From NCBI GenBank assembly GCA_001657385.1, contig LYSZ01000007.1:98622-162621 (forward strand): a stretch of DNA of 64,000 nucleotides. The letters run 5' to 3'. Source of the DNA: Parvularcula sp. BBD 1991-13. GTDB lineage: Bacteria; Pseudomonadota; Alphaproteobacteria; Caulobacterales; Parvularculaceae. Of this stretch, positions 17,364 to 26,865 are shown piece after piece. How positions within the stretch are numbered: the stretch's first letter is position 1; each line of letters opens with the position of its first letter. Made by a program: the position numbers and the translations under genes. The notes beneath the pieces were generated by a model, which saw nothing but the letters and a program-made list of their open reading frames with translations, searched no databases and was not told where the DNA came from.

Positions 17364-18135
17364 CGCCCTCGCGATCGGCATGGTTTCGCCGGCCTGGTCA
17401 GAAGACCCTCCGGTCGAGGAAGCGCATTCGAAAGACGTTTCCGTTTCGACAAAGGACGATTTGCGGGAGCGAGCGGTCGCCGCGGCAAAGGCTAATCAAG
17501 ACGCGGAATCGGCCGATCCGGAAATCACGTTGAGAGCAGAGGAAGCCGCGGGCGCGGTTCACTCTGAAGGATTTCGCGCCCTCATGAACGAAATGAGTGC
17601 GAACGTTCTTCAGACTCTTGGCGTGGAGGACGAGGCGAACAAGGCGCTTTTTGATCGACATGAACAATTGCAGTGGGTCGCGCCACTATCACCAATAGTG
17701 TTCGTCTCGTCCTCAATCCCTCTAACCACCCTGCGTGCATATGCGGCTCAGGCCGAAAAAATCGACGCTGTCCTTGTGATCCGCGGGGGCGTTGGCGGTC
17801 TGAAAAGCATGGGACCGACAGTCGACTTCATCATGGACGTTTTACGGGTGGACAGCCAATGCAACGGGGTTGACTGCGACATGCTCGAGGTCAGCGTTCT
17901 CATCGATCCGATCCTGTTCAATCAGGCTGGCATCGACCGGGTCCCAGCTGTTGCTGTGGTTCATGAAGATCCGTTTATCTCTTATTGCGAGCGAAAGACG
18001 GCGAACGCCCGGGCGGATCCATGGGTCCTCACATACGGGGACGCATCTCTCTCAGCGCATTTGGATGAGCTTCGCCGACTAGGACAGCTTTCTATTCAAG
18101 AGTTTCGTGAATTCGAAAGGCGGCTCGCTGGATGA
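17332..18135 (+). CDS. trbC: TrbC, F-type pilus assembly protein
   Basis: Start at 17332 (ATG), overlapping traN by 32 bases; 267 residues. It has a signal peptide (LISALAIGMVSPAWSED) and a helical, charged linker. The TrbC domain begins with PIVFVSSSIPLTTLRAYAAQ and continues with AVLVIRGGVGGLKSMG and the paired cysteines CNGVDCD. It is a periplasmic partner of TraW in pilus assembly; F has a separate TraW and TrbC as well. The next gene overlaps by four bases. Confidence 0.9.
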   Translation: MSLRRQIQLISALAIGMVSPAWSEDPPVEEAHSKDVSVSTKDDLRERAVAAAKANQDAESADPEITLRAEEAAGAVHSEGFRALMNEMSANVLQTLGVEDEANKALFDRHEQLQWVAPLSPIVFVSSSIPLTTLRAYAAQAEKIDAVLVIRGGVGGLKSMGPTVDFIMDVLRVDSQCNGVDCDMLEVSVLIDPILFNQAGIDRVPAVAVVHEDPFISYCERKTANARADPWVLTYGDASLSAHLDELRRLGQLSIQEFREFERRLAG

Positions 18136-18641
18136 CCCATTCTCTGCGGCGCATACTCCTTGGGCGTTCTATTGACAATCAAACAGCGGTGAAGCGTTTG
18201 GTCTTGGGTTTTCTCGTCATCGCGGCGTTTTATTTTCCATGTCGCGCCGCACTTAGCCTGTTGGTTCTAAATCCGACCGACAGCATCGGCTCGCACCTGA
18301 TGCTGAAAACACCATGGTCTGAGGTCGCGCCCGGCGATCTTGTATTTGTACCGGTGAACCATCCCCTCGTTCCAGAAAACTCCCTATCGAAGTACGCTCT
18401 GTGTTGGTCGGGCGACCATCTGAAGTTCGTGGATGGCGCCTTCTACTGCAACGGTTTCCGGCTCAATTCCGTCAAGCCGTTCACCAAGCAGGGCGAGCCA
18501 TTAACCCCATTTCATTGGACGGAAGCCGTTATTCCCGAGGGATTGATTTTCATCGGGTCGTCTCACCCTGATGGCTTTGACAGCCGGTACATCGGGTTGA
18601 TCCCTGTCGAGAACGCGACCCGCTTGGAGCATTTGCTATGA
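18132..18641 (+). CDS. S26-family signal peptidase, conjugative type
   Basis: 169 residues with an N-terminal membrane segment (LVLGFLVIAAFYFPCRAALSLLVL). The nucleophile is Ser51 (NPTDSIGSH). Lys87 is placed exactly where the general base falls in the K-x6-GD pattern of type I peptidases (SKYALCWSGD). A C-terminal box DSRYIG with Asp150 follows. It resembles the TraF/TrhF-type peptidases that process pilin in conjugation systems, so cleavage of the TraA leader is the likely role. It lies between trbC and traF with four-base overlaps. Confidence 0.85.
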   Translation: MTHSLRRILLGRSIDNQTAVKRLVLGFLVIAAFYFPCRAALSLLVLNPTDSIGSHLMLKTPWSEVAPGDLVFVPVNHPLVPENSLSKYALCWSGDHLKFVDGAFYCNGFRLNSVKPFTKQGEPLTPFHWTEAVIPEGLIFIGSSHPDGFDSRYIGLIPVENATRLEHLL

Positions 18642-19441
18642 AGCTCGCGACATTGGTCACCATCGGGTTCGTGATGCCGTTCGCCGTAATGGCGAGCCCC
18701 GAACGGAACGACGCGAAGTCCGGTTACTGGTTTTATCTTGAAGCGGAGAAAGAAGAAGAGGCTATTGAGCTTCCACCTGCTCCGTATATTCCTCGCGGTC
18801 GCGCCCTGGAGGCGCTAAAACCGAGCGAAATCCAAGAGTTGATCAATGACCAACTCGACTATGCGCTGGTTTCGCAAACAACGGAGGCCGTGGCTGACTA
18901 TCATCGACTGATTGATCTGTCGCGGCGCCGGGCACGCGGATTCGCGGCGTTAACGAATATCGTTCTTCTGGAAAATCCAGGGCTTAATCCGCGCTCGGCT
19001 TATCCGGTGACGAACGCCGGCCGTGATGAACTCACGCGTACGAGAGAAAGGGAGCGCACGCGTCGTTTGCACAAAGAGCGACAGGAATTCGCCTTGATAA
19101 TGTTCTCTTCGAAAAACTGTACGTTTTGCACGTCACAGTGGAACGTATTACAGCTATTTGCTGAACGAACGGGATGGATTGTCAACAAGACGGATATTCA
19201 TCTCGAGCCCGATAAGGCAGGGCGCTTTGGCGTAGAAGGCACGCCACGAACGATCATGATACGGCGCAATACGAACCAATGGTTCACGGTCGCCGTTGGA
19301 TCGGAATCGTACCCTGTTATTGCTGACAATGCGTATCGGGGCATTCGGCTTTTAAAGGGCGAGATAACCAATCAGCAGTTTTTCAATAGCGAGGGGGACG
19401 ACGGAGGATTTTTCGATCCAACTTCTCGAGGTTTGAAATGA
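18638..19441 (+). CDS. traF: TraF, thioredoxin-like pilus assembly protein
   Basis: 267 residues with signal peptide (LVTIGFVMPFAVMASPE) and the TraF N-terminal motif GYWFYLEAE. A thioredoxin-like domain from about residue 145 has redox pair CTFC at 161-164 and cis-proline GTPR near 204. F TraF has lost its CxxC, but many relatives keep it, so this one may be redox active. It is periplasmic and works in pilus extension or retraction with TraH and TraW. Confidence 0.92.
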   Translation: MKLATLVTIGFVMPFAVMASPERNDAKSGYWFYLEAEKEEEAIELPPAPYIPRGRALEALKPSEIQELINDQLDYALVSQTTEAVADYHRLIDLSRRRARGFAALTNIVLLENPGLNPRSAYPVTNAGRDELTRTRERERTRRLHKERQEFALIMFSSKNCTFCTSQWNVLQLFAERTGWIVNKTDIHLEPDKAGRFGVEGTPRTIMIRRNTNQWFTVAVGSESYPVIADNAYRGIRLLKGEITNQQFFNSEGDDGGFFDPTSRGLK

Positions 19442-19875
19442 CCGAAGCATTTGTTCAATCCAGTCACGCCGGTATCGAGATTTCCGATGCGACGCCGGAT
19501 CCGTTGAGGTATCGATGTTTGGCGGCAAACGCCTCTCCCGCCTTAAAAACGGTCGTTCGTCGGGTGTGCGCTGAGTATGGGGTTCATTCAAATGATCTCT
19601 TCAGTCGTCAGCAGTCGCAAAGAATCGTCCGGCCAAGACATGCATTGATCGCTATTCTGCGGAGCAGAGGTTCGTCGCATCCCGAGATCGGGCGCCTTGT
19701 GGGCCGTGATCACACAACGACGATCGCCTCATTCCGGCGGGGAGGCGCCCTTTGGGAGCATGACAAGAAGTGGCGGGAGCGGTTCGATCGATGCGTGTCG
19801 CAACTCGCCGACGAAGGGGTAATGACAAACAACCCGTTCCTGTCGGGAAAGGGGGGTGATCCAGATGATGCCTGA
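19438..19875 (+). CDS. DnaA domain IV-like DNA-binding protein
   Basis: 145 residues. Residues about 35-125 match the C-terminal DNA-binding domain of DnaA: AVRRVCAEYGV-like start, then RQQSQRIVRPRHALIAILRS, SHPEIGRLVGRDHTTTIASF. The latter is close to the DnaA signature (IG..[hydrophobic]GRDHTT) that contacts DnaA boxes. There is no AAA+ domain, so it cannot initiate replication alone. It overlaps traF by four bases and the transglycosylase gene by 20, so it is firmly in the transfer operon. It could regulate the element or bind an origin; the function is inferred. Confidence 0.75.
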   Translation: MTEAFVQSSHAGIEISDATPDPLRYRCLAANASPALKTVVRRVCAEYGVHSNDLFSRQQSQRIVRPRHALIAILRSRGSSHPEIGRLVGRDHTTTIASFRRGGALWEHDKKWRERFDRCVSQLADEGVMTNNPFLSGKGGDPDDA

Positions 19876-20824
19876 CACTTGTCTTAGGATGGGCGTCGCT
19901 GGTTTCGGACCACTGGCGTTTCCGGCGCTGCGCGCCAGCGTCAAAGAAGTTTGTGGTCGGAACCTTCGTTTGCGCATGCAAAAAATGTTCGCTGAATTCC
20001 TCCGTTCGCTACGTTGGGACGGTTCGAGGGGTGCGATCCGGGGAGCTAGTCTAATTCTGCTTACTGGCGCAATGGTCGTTTCGCTGGCGGGTTCTCTCCC
20101 GAGAGGCGCCGGTGCCCCCATGGTGATCCCGGCCGAGCCCGGAATGACGCCGACGACGTATAGCCTCCCATCTCATACCGCGATTTTTGCAGTTTTCGCG
20201 CAAGCCTATGCAGCCGCCGACGGCGCTCGTCGTGCTTCTCAGGACGATATCCGCGATCGTGCCTATTCTCGATCTGAGCTGAAGGCGATGGCGAAAAACA
20301 TAGCGGTAGAAGAGAATATCGAACCCGCCGTGTTCAACGCCCTTGTGATCGCCGAGAGCGATTATGATGTAAACGCGACGTCGCCGAAGGGCGCGATGTC
20401 GTTAACGCAGTTGATGCCGGCGACAGCTGCTGAACTCGGCCTCACGCCGGACGAATATTATCATCCGGTCTCCAATCTTCGCGGCGGCGCCCGCTACTTT
20501 AGGATGATGCTCGATGCGACGGGTGATGTCGGCGAAGCGCTTGCAGCCTACAACGCGGGGCTCGCGCGGACGAGAAAGCGTTCGCCGAACGACTGGCCGG
20601 CGGAAACCCGGAACTACGTCGCAAAGGTGCTTCGAATTTCCGGCGCGCCGAGCAGGGTGTCATTCGCCGATATCGCACCGTCGCCCAGCGCGGCGTTCAT
20701 CGGCGCAATCGTATCGATGGATGCTGTTCCGGATTCAATCGATCATCGCGAAGCGCCGAGCGCTCGACCTGGACCATCACTCAAAGAGCAATTTCACCTT
20801 CAAGAGAACGGAGAAAGGGTATGA
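19856..20824 (+). CDS. Lytic transglycosylase (SLT family)
   Basis: 322 residues from GTG 19856; ATG 19865 is equally plausible and lies closer to the ribosome site AAAGGGGGG. There is a membrane/signal helix near 62-80 (ASLILLTGAMVVSLAG). The SLT domain follows at about 145-270, with catalytic Glu167 (VIAESDYDVN), GAMSLTQLMPATA, and GGARYFRMMLDATGD ... ALAAYNAGLARTRKR. It locally opens peptidoglycan so the secretion channel can be built. The gene order before traH fits such a role. It overlaps both neighbours. Confidence 0.92.
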   Translation: MIQMMPDTCLRMGVAGFGPLAFPALRASVKEVCGRNLRLRMQKMFAEFLRSLRWDGSRGAIRGASLILLTGAMVVSLAGSLPRGAGAPMVIPAEPGMTPTTYSLPSHTAIFAVFAQAYAAADGARRASQDDIRDRAYSRSELKAMAKNIAVEENIEPAVFNALVIAESDYDVNATSPKGAMSLTQLMPATAAELGLTPDEYYHPVSNLRGGARYFRMMLDATGDVGEALAAYNAGLARTRKRSPNDWPAETRNYVAKVLRISGAPSRVSFADIAPSPSAAFIGAIVSMDAVPDSIDHREAPSARPGPSLKEQFHLQENGERV

Positions 20825-22215
20825 GAAAGGCTTGCGCCACGGTTGCCTTCATTCCGTGTTTTGTCTTTGCGACATCTGTTGCGGCGTCCGACTGGACCCA
20901 TGATTGGTTTGATGCAGTCACTGTTTCCGGCCCTTCCTCGTTTGAGGGGCAAAAAAGGGGATACCTTTCGGGTGGGCAAATCTCCGCGCGTTACGATATG
21001 TCTACGGACAATCTCTTCTCTGTGACGCTCCCTCGCGTTAAAGCGACGTGCGGAGGGATTGATCTGTTCGCAGGGGGCATTTCGTTTCTTGACCCGGAAT
21101 ATCTCGTCGCGAAGCTCGAAAATATCTTGCAGGCCGCCCCGGCCATGGCTTTCAACATGGCCTTAAAAGCGCACTGTACGCAGTGCGAAGACATCATGTC
21201 GAAACTTGAATCGATGAGCACTTATCTCAACTCTATCCAGGCGAATGACTGTCGACTTGCAGAACAGCTTGCGGGCGAGATCTTCCAGATCGAACAGGAA
21301 ATACTTGGAAAAAAGCTGGTAGAGGCTTCGGCGAACCGAGATGCGATCGACGGCACCGCGAAGAACTACAAAGAAACTCAATCAAACATTTCGGCGGCCG
21401 GCGGTCAGGTCGCGACCAATCATCGAAACGATGTCGCCAGTTGCCCGGCGCCGATCAAAGAGCTTTTTCAGAGTGGATCGGTGATTGAAAACGCGGCTCG
21501 CCGTGTTGGCATGGAGAGCGCCGCCGATATTATCCGCGCTTACGTCGGCGACATTGTGATTGATTGGCCCGCGGGTCAGCCCATTCCGAAATATGATAGA
21601 GTTACGCCCTGCGAAGCTATCGACCGATACTCGGCTATCGACTTTCTCGAAGGCACGACGAGCGAAAGGCCGGTCTCCGGGGCCTGTCAGCCGAATACGA
21701 CCGTCTCCATCATTGATGACGTTCGCACCAACATGGTGAGCATCGCCGGCAAGATTGAAACCGGTACGGCGTTTACGCCCGACGAAGTCGCTTTTATCAA
21801 CCAGTCCGCTCAACCTGTATATTCGATTCTTGAGACGGCTGTTTCCCGTGGAAACGTCAACGACACGATTGCCGCTTACGAATATCCCGTGGCGAACGCC
21901 CTCGCTTACCGCGTTTTCGACGATCTCCTGCGAAATGCGGAATTCCTGATTGATAAGGCAATTTCCGACTCCCGGACCCTCGGCGTAGATCCCTCGGCGC
22001 CAGGAACGGAAGCGTGCAATCTTTCAGTCTACGCTCTTATTTTTCGCGACCTTGAAGCGATGAACGAAAGGCTCGTTGACACGCGGCGTGTATCTCTGCG
22101 GGCATATGCGGAATCTGTTGAAACATACGCCGCGCTCGTGGAGAGCGTCGCCCATGTCGAAAACACGATGGACAAGACGCTGGAAAGCTTTGGCGATCGG
22201 ATCTCGAAAGAATGA
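20821..22215 (+). CDS. traH: TraH, pilus assembly and mating protein
   Basis: 464 residues with signal peptide (TVAFIPCFVFATSVAAS). The TraH core has the family features: GQKRGYLSGGQISARYDMST near residue 45, then TCGGIDLFAGGISFLDPEYLV, and cysteine pair CTQCEDIMSKL. A coiled-coil-like C-terminus follows. TraH acts in the periplasm with TraF. It starts at ATG 20821, which overlaps the preceding stop by four bases, and ends four bases before the TraG start. Confidence 0.93.
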   Translation: MRKACATVAFIPCFVFATSVAASDWTHDWFDAVTVSGPSSFEGQKRGYLSGGQISARYDMSTDNLFSVTLPRVKATCGGIDLFAGGISFLDPEYLVAKLENILQAAPAMAFNMALKAHCTQCEDIMSKLESMSTYLNSIQANDCRLAEQLAGEIFQIEQEILGKKLVEASANRDAIDGTAKNYKETQSNISAAGGQVATNHRNDVASCPAPIKELFQSGSVIENAARRVGMESAADIIRAYVGDIVIDWPAGQPIPKYDRVTPCEAIDRYSAIDFLEGTTSERPVSGACQPNTTVSIIDDVRTNMVSIAGKIETGTAFTPDEVAFINQSAQPVYSILETAVSRGNVNDTIAAYEYPVANALAYRVFDDLLRNAEFLIDKAISDSRTLGVDPSAPGTEACNLSVYALIFRDLEAMNERLVDTRRVSLRAYAESVETYAALVESVAHVENTMDKTLESFGDRISKE

Positions 22216-22219
22216 TGAT

Positions 22220-25200
22220 GTGAGGAAACGTATTTCACTGAGCCTCGGCGCGTTCCTGGCAGGCTTTCCGACTCTCGCTGTTGCACTTGACGGAGAATAC
22301 GTCACCTATGGCGGGTTTGAAGCGGTCGAAAACGCTTTTCGTTACATCGCGTTGTTTTTTTCCCATACGGAATATGGAGGACTTGCCTACACGATCACGG
22401 CTATAGGTTTCGGGCTTGGCGTTATCTCCTACTACTTCCGGAGCGGCCGCGACCCGTCACAGTTTGTTGGGCAGATGATCGTCCTTCTGGTGGGTATCGC
22501 GGCGTTCACGGCTTTTATTCTGCCGAAAGGGAATATGAATATTTATGATCCCGTGAAGAACGCAACGACGACGGTCGCCGGCGTACCTGACGGGATCGTT
22601 CTTCTCGCGGATTTCTCGAGCAACATCCAAGAAACCGGCGTCGCGATAGCGAATGCGTCATCGCCGAGACCCTACGAGGACACGGCAAACGGAACGATCT
22701 TTGATCTGATCCGCGCGTCGCTCGGCGCCGGCGACGCCGCTGGAAACGAATTCTTGCTGGAGTCCGCGAAGGACTATTTCGTCAAGTGTGTTCGGCCGGC
22801 GACAACGCGTGCATCGTCTGGGTTAACCATCGACGAGCTCAAAAACACCTCGACGGACCTCGTCGTCAGCTTTGCAAAGGCGGCCGATGACGCGCATTTT
22901 TCGACGGTTTTTTCGCCCGTCGATCCTGGCGGAACTACGCATACTTGTCGCGCGGCGTGGGCCATTATTCAACCTGACCTGGTCGCGGCTGCGACATATG
23001 CGGCCTATGAAGATGCGATATGTACGCGCGCCGATTTTGATGTGGCCGACCCCGCCCAGAAAGCGCGCTGTCAAGTCATCATGGACGAGATCCCGGCCGA
23101 GCTTTTCAACCATTTAGCGGGGGATCGCTTCTCCTATATGCGCGCGTCGTTTCTAGCTTATGCGATGGAGGAAGCGTTGCGCGACATCAATCCCGAGCGC
23201 GCAATAGCCGCCGATACCAACAGACGGATCTTTGAGCAGGGCGCAGGGTTTTTCGGCGTCAGCAACGAGTACGGTCCCACCATTAGGGCGGCTTTTTTCG
23301 GCGCGACGCTGACTATTCTTCCGATCATTCTGTTGTTTCTGGCGACGCCGTTTTTCCTGATGGTCCTGCGTTTGTTCGTAGGATTCTTTGCGTTCGGCGC
23401 GTTATGGTCGATCATTGATATCGGGCTCGCGCAAGTCGCCTATGGGATAGCGGTTGACGCTTTCGTCGACGTCACAACCGGCGCGCTTGCCTATGATGAT
23501 CTATTGTTGACGCCGACATCGTCTGTAAAGGCGCTCAGTGTTTTCGGGACGATGCGTTTCATTGCGGCGTTGTTGTCGGCGCTGATCGTTGTCGCAATCT
23601 TCAGGATTAGCGGCGCCAGCTTTGCCGGGCTTACAAGTTCGCTACAAAGCGCGGCGATCGCCGCAGGCGATGGCGCCGCAAACTCGGTTATTAATCCTGT
23701 CGGTCGATTAGGAACGGCTTCTTCCAACGCTACAGCTGCGGGCCAGGGAGGCGTGCTCGGCGAATACAACGAGTCTTTTGGCGACTTTAAAGACATGAAT
23801 GCCGGCGCTCTCGCCGCTGGGCTGGGACAGGTGCGCGGCGTCAACGCGACCATGGGCGCCGGTTCTTATGCCGGCGCCAAACGCGCTGATGGCTTTCGTC
23901 AAGGCGGCGCGACCGCCGGCGCTGTCGCTGCTACCGCCGAAGCCACTGGTTCGACCACGTCTGACCTTGTCGACGGTGATTACGGCGCTCTTCAAGGCGC
24001 CGCTGGGATCGGCGCCTCAACGTCGCAAATGCAAACCTCGGGCTCATATGGATCGGCCGAAGCCAAGTGGGAGATTGCGCGCGATCTCGCTGCAAAAAAC
24101 GGGACAGATGCTTACGAGGAGGCGCGCAAACTCGGCCATATGGGCGGTTACGGCGAGGTCGTGCGCGCCGCCGCCGCCGGGAGCGTTGCGCGAGCGGAAA
24201 GGGGGATGGCGCTTGAAGCAGAAGGACAGCTCGGCAGCGCAGAAGGCCGTATGGCTTCCGCGTCGCATTCCGGGGTTCCGGTTTTTGATACGGAGTTTGC
24301 ATCCAGCGCGCGCGACCAGTCGTTCAGAACAGGTCAGAATGCGGAACCTTACTCGCTTCACGGGGGCGGATTTTTAGATGAAGCTGAATTTGCGGGCGGC
24401 GTGAACACATCCCGGATGCTCGGCAACAACGAGGCCGTGCTTCTGAGCGCCCAGGCGACCGGCCAGAGTCCGTTAGGCATTTCCGAGCGCGCTGAAGCCT
24501 TCGCTGCGGGCCAATCCCTGATACGGTCCGAAAACATGAGGCAGTTTGCGGAAGCGCACGGCATTCCAGTCGAAGACATCCAGGGTGCGCTTGGAACCCA
24601 GATGCGCGTTGCTGCGACGCCGGCCGTCATGCAAGGGTTATCGGGCTCTCTTGATCCAAGTATCGCGGCCATGCACGAACACCGAGGCGGCGACGGCGCG
24701 CTCATTCTCGATCTTAATCCGACCGACATGTCCATCATGAACCAGCATTATGTTGGGCAGACGAGCGCGTCGATCGATGAGACGACCGCCTATGCCGGCG
24801 GATACAACGTGCAATCGGCGCCACGGGTGAGCGGCGACAGTCTTTTCAATATGGCCTTCGGAGACAGCCGCGGCGTGCCTCAGTTCGATGACATGATCGA
24901 GCGAGCCGAGTCGAATGGCAGCATCGAGCTTGTGAGGGATTCCGTGTCGATGGCGGCTGCGCATCACCTCTCCGGCATATCTGGAAACGAACTCTCGACA
25001 ACTGAGACGGGGAGCGTTTCCGGAAATGTTTCGGCGTATGGCGACGCTTCGATCGGTACACCCGGTCCTGCGAAGTTTTTGGGATTGTCGGCGCGTGCCG
25101 GCGTCCGAGGCTCAGCAGACTCCGTCGATGCAAGGGAGGCGCGGAACACCGAGTCGTTGAACGGAAACTTCAACGCGGTTCAGGAGGCGTTCGATCGCAC

Positions 25201-25435
25201 GATTGGCAACAATGAGCTCGGCGCGGTTGAAACCCGACGCGACGCCTTTTTCGGAGAACTCAGGGACCTGGATCTCGCCGCTCATGGTCGTCAGGCGCAT
25301 GTGCTGGATAAAGCCGAGGATCCGGACGGCATTCTTGGTCGGGTCGGCGACGCATTCCAGAGCAAGGACGGGAAAGAAAACCCGGACGACGATCCCGGCG
25401 CCCCTCGAGAGTGGCCGCATTTTCGGTCGTTCTAG
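22220..25435 (+). CDS. traG: TraG, mating-pair stabilisation protein
   Basis: The open frame begins at 22076 inside traH; the GTG at 22220 gives a natural N-terminus with signal-like sequence (LSLGAFLAGFPTLAVALDG) and 1071 residues. The N-terminal third is membrane-bound, with segments near residues 50, 90 and 350-460 (for example LTILPIILLFLATPFFLMVL). It matches the TraG N-terminal domain. The C-terminal two thirds are a long soluble, glycine/alanine/serine-rich domain without hydrophobic segments. TraG takes part in pilus assembly and mating-pair stabilisation, and in F also exclusion. It is the last gene of the operon. Confidence 0.92.
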   Translation: MRKRISLSLGAFLAGFPTLAVALDGEYVTYGGFEAVENAFRYIALFFSHTEYGGLAYTITAIGFGLGVISYYFRSGRDPSQFVGQMIVLLVGIAAFTAFILPKGNMNIYDPVKNATTTVAGVPDGIVLLADFSSNIQETGVAIANASSPRPYEDTANGTIFDLIRASLGAGDAAGNEFLLESAKDYFVKCVRPATTRASSGLTIDELKNTSTDLVVSFAKAADDAHFSTVFSPVDPGGTTHTCRAAWAIIQPDLVAAATYAAYEDAICTRADFDVADPAQKARCQVIMDEIPAELFNHLAGDRFSYMRASFLAYAMEEALRDINPERAIAADTNRRIFEQGAGFFGVSNEYGPTIRAAFFGATLTILPIILLFLATPFFLMVLRLFVGFFAFGALWSIIDIGLAQVAYGIAVDAFVDVTTGALAYDDLLLTPTSSVKALSVFGTMRFIAALLSALIVVAIFRISGASFAGLTSSLQSAAIAAGDGAANSVINPVGRLGTASSNATAAGQGGVLGEYNESFGDFKDMNAGALAAGLGQVRGVNATMGAGSYAGAKRADGFRQGGATAGAVAATAEATGSTTSDLVDGDYGALQGAAGIGASTSQMQTSGSYGSAEAKWEIARDLAAKNGTDAYEEARKLGHMGGYGEVVRAAAAGSVARAERGMALEAEGQLGSAEGRMASASHSGVPVFDTEFASSARDQSFRTGQNAEPYSLHGGGFLDEAEFAGGVNTSRMLGNNEAVLLSAQATGQSPLGISERAEAFAAGQSLIRSENMRQFAEAHGIPVEDIQGALGTQMRVAATPAVMQGLSGSLDPSIAAMHEHRGGDGALILDLNPTDMSIMNQHYVGQTSASIDETTAYAGGYNVQSAPRVSGDSLFNMAFGDSRGVPQFDDMIERAESNGSIELVRDSVSMAAAHHLSGISGNELSTTETGSVSGNVSAYGDASIGTPGPAKFLGLSARAGVRGSADSVDAREARNTESLNGNFNAVQEAFDRTIGNNELGAVETRRDAFFGELRDLDLAAHGRQAHVLDKAEDPDGILGRVGDAFQSKDGKENPDDDPGAPREWPHFRSF

Positions 25436-25538
25436 CGTCTTTCGCCAGTTATGCGGTGAGATCGATCAAGGCTAACGTAGTCCGCAAAAAATAGCCGGGC
25501 ACCTTTCACGCAAGGGTGTTGCTGGATTGCGGTTGGTC
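25436..25538. other. Convergent gap after traG
   Basis: About 100 bases between the convergent traG and the small membrane protein gene. No strong hairpin with a T-run is visible, so no terminator is called. Confidence 0.3.
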
Positions 25539-25871
25539 TCAATCGTTGATGAGCTCGCGAACATCAGACCGATGTTTCAGGTGATGCCTTGCGCCTGCGA
25601 TTCCGAAGCCCACAAGAATGGCTCCTGCCACCATCCAGGCAATTGTTTCGAACGTAGTGTCCCCGAACTCAGGTCGCATATATCCTTGAGCGCCAACGAA
25701 GATGCTTACTACGCCGGCGACAGCGACAAACAAAAATATGATAGCGCCCGCAATTATGCCCGCTCCGGATCGCCTTTCATACAAGTGAAGGGCTTTATCC
25801 GCGGCGCTTAATTTCGAACTCTCTTTTCCAGCTTCAACCATGGTACGCTCCATCAACTTGGAGTCTACCAT
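25539..25871 (-). CDS. Small two-helix membrane protein
   Basis: 110 residues. A polar N-terminus (about 38 residues) is followed by two hydrophobic helices, GIIAGAIIFLFVAVAGVVSIFVG and WMVAGAILVGFGIAGA, and a basic tail (RHHLKHRSDVREL). No family recognised. It lies directly after the transfer operon on the opposite strand. A small inner-membrane protein next to traG could be an entry-exclusion protein, but this is only a positional guess. Confidence 0.55.
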   Translation of the reverse strand: MVDSKLMERTMVEAGKESSKLSAADKALHLYERRSGAGIIAGAIIFLFVAVAGVVSIFVGAQGYMRPEFGDTTFETIAWMVAGAILVGFGIAGARHHLKHRSDVRELIND

Positions 25872-26178
25872 TTTTGCCGATGAAACGCCAGACGAGGAGT
25901 TGCTGAAGTTTTGACCGAAAATTGGCGCCGGGGCTTTTGAAGCGGCCTCTTGCGAGATGGTATGCCGCCGTTCGAAGGGCTCAGATTACAAATTCTCGCG
26001 CCGTCTGGCCAGTTAGCGGATCGGCGCTTTCAAAATCATTTTGAATCAATTTTGAAACTAAGAATCAATGTTGGTCACTTAGAACACGGATTTGCGGCAG
26101 CGCTTAAACCGGCTCTTCGCCCTCGTTGAGTTGCTTGGGGCGAGGCGACCGGGACAGTCTCCGAAATACGTTGTCAGC
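25872..26178. other. Non-coding spacer
   Basis: About 300 bases with no convincing gene. The tract 26020-26080 is AT-rich (several TTTTGAAT-like runs) and may carry the promoter of the minus-strand membrane protein gene. Confidence 0.35.
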
Positions 26179-26236
26179 TCATTGCTCGCCAAACTCCGCA
26201 GTTACGGCTTTTATGCGCACCGTCACGGCCTTGCCC
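26173..26236 (-). pseudogene. 3-prime remnant of a small gene duplicated at 32127
   Basis: Reading the minus strand towards a stop at 26179-26181 gives a tail VTVRIKAVTAEFGEQ. The intact small gene at 32127-32327 ends VTARIKAVIAEFDGK, about 60 to 75 percent identical, and the nucleotide match continues a few bases past the stop (TTGTCAG-TCATT). The rest of the gene is absent here. It is a decayed copy. Confidence 0.5.
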
Positions 26237-26350
26237 ATCGCTATCGCGCCGCGTCCAAATGACCCCCGTTTTGGATGCCCTGACGAGCCGTGGCTAGATG
26301 CTGGATTGCTTGTATCTCAGGGCAAACACTTATTGTAGATATTTCACTTA

Positions 26351-26379
26351 TTGCACTTACCGGGTTGTGTTGCTATATG
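26351..26379 (+). promoter_or_regulatory. Promoter of the HTH/PIN toxin-antitoxin operon
   Basis: TTGCAC (26351-26356), a 17-base spacer and TATATG (26374-26379) form a near-consensus promoter 37 bases before the antitoxin ATG. A strong ribosome site AAAGGAGG follows at 26403-26410. Confidence 0.5.
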
Positions 26380-26415
26380 TCCTAGCAAGCTGACGATCGC
26401 CCAAAGGAGGTTGCC

Positions 26416-26865
26416 ATGAGTGAAGCTGCATTGTCCGAACGGCCCCCGACGGAAACCGAGGTGCGTGAAGCATCCGAGGCGGTCCGGGCGCTGGCGAGCG
26501 CGCTGACACCAAAAGGTTTGCCATTCGCTGTGCGAAAAGACGGTGATCAGGTCGCGATCGATCTGTCTCCATCCTTGGGTCAATTGATTCTTGACGTCTT
26601 GGCCCATGTGGCGCGCGGGGAAATGGTGACGTTTGTGCCGTATGGCGCCGAGCTGTCCACCAAAGAAGCGGCGGACCTCCTCAACGTGTCCCGGCCATTT
26701 CTCGTCAAACTGCTCGACGCCGGTGACATCGACTTTCACCGCGTCGGTTCGCACCGCCGGATCAAGGCTGTCGATCTCCTCGAATACAAGAGGCGCCGAG
26801 ACGGGGAGCGAAGCGACGCCCTCGATAAGTTGCAGAAGCTTGGCCAGGAGTTCGACGCCGCGTGA
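26416..26865 (+). CDS. Antitoxin with excisionase-type helix-turn-helix
   Basis: 149 residues, preceded by AAAGGAGGTTGCC. The central region ELSTKEAADLLNVSRPFLVK then LLDAGDIDFHRVGSHRRIKA is an excisionase/MerR-like helix-turn-helix for DNA binding. The C-terminus is charged and probably binds the toxin. The toxin gene follows with a four-base overlap. This is the known layout of PIN-type modules whose antitoxin is an HTH protein, usually autoregulatory. Confidence 0.85.
   Translation: MSEAALSERPPTETEVREASEAVRALASALTPKGLPFAVRKDGDQVAIDLSPSLGQLILDVLAHVARGEMVTFVPYGAELSTKEAADLLNVSRPFLVKLLDAGDIDFHRVGSHRRIKAVDLLEYKRRRDGERSDALDKLQKLGQEFDAA

Noticed and set aside
22076..22219. Upstream extension of traG inside traH
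   Set aside because: The residues are a shadow of traH; GTG 22220 gives a proper signal-like N-terminus.
26126..26338. 70-residue plus-strand frame
   Set aside because: It is the antisense of the decayed copy of the 66-residue gene and has no protein character.
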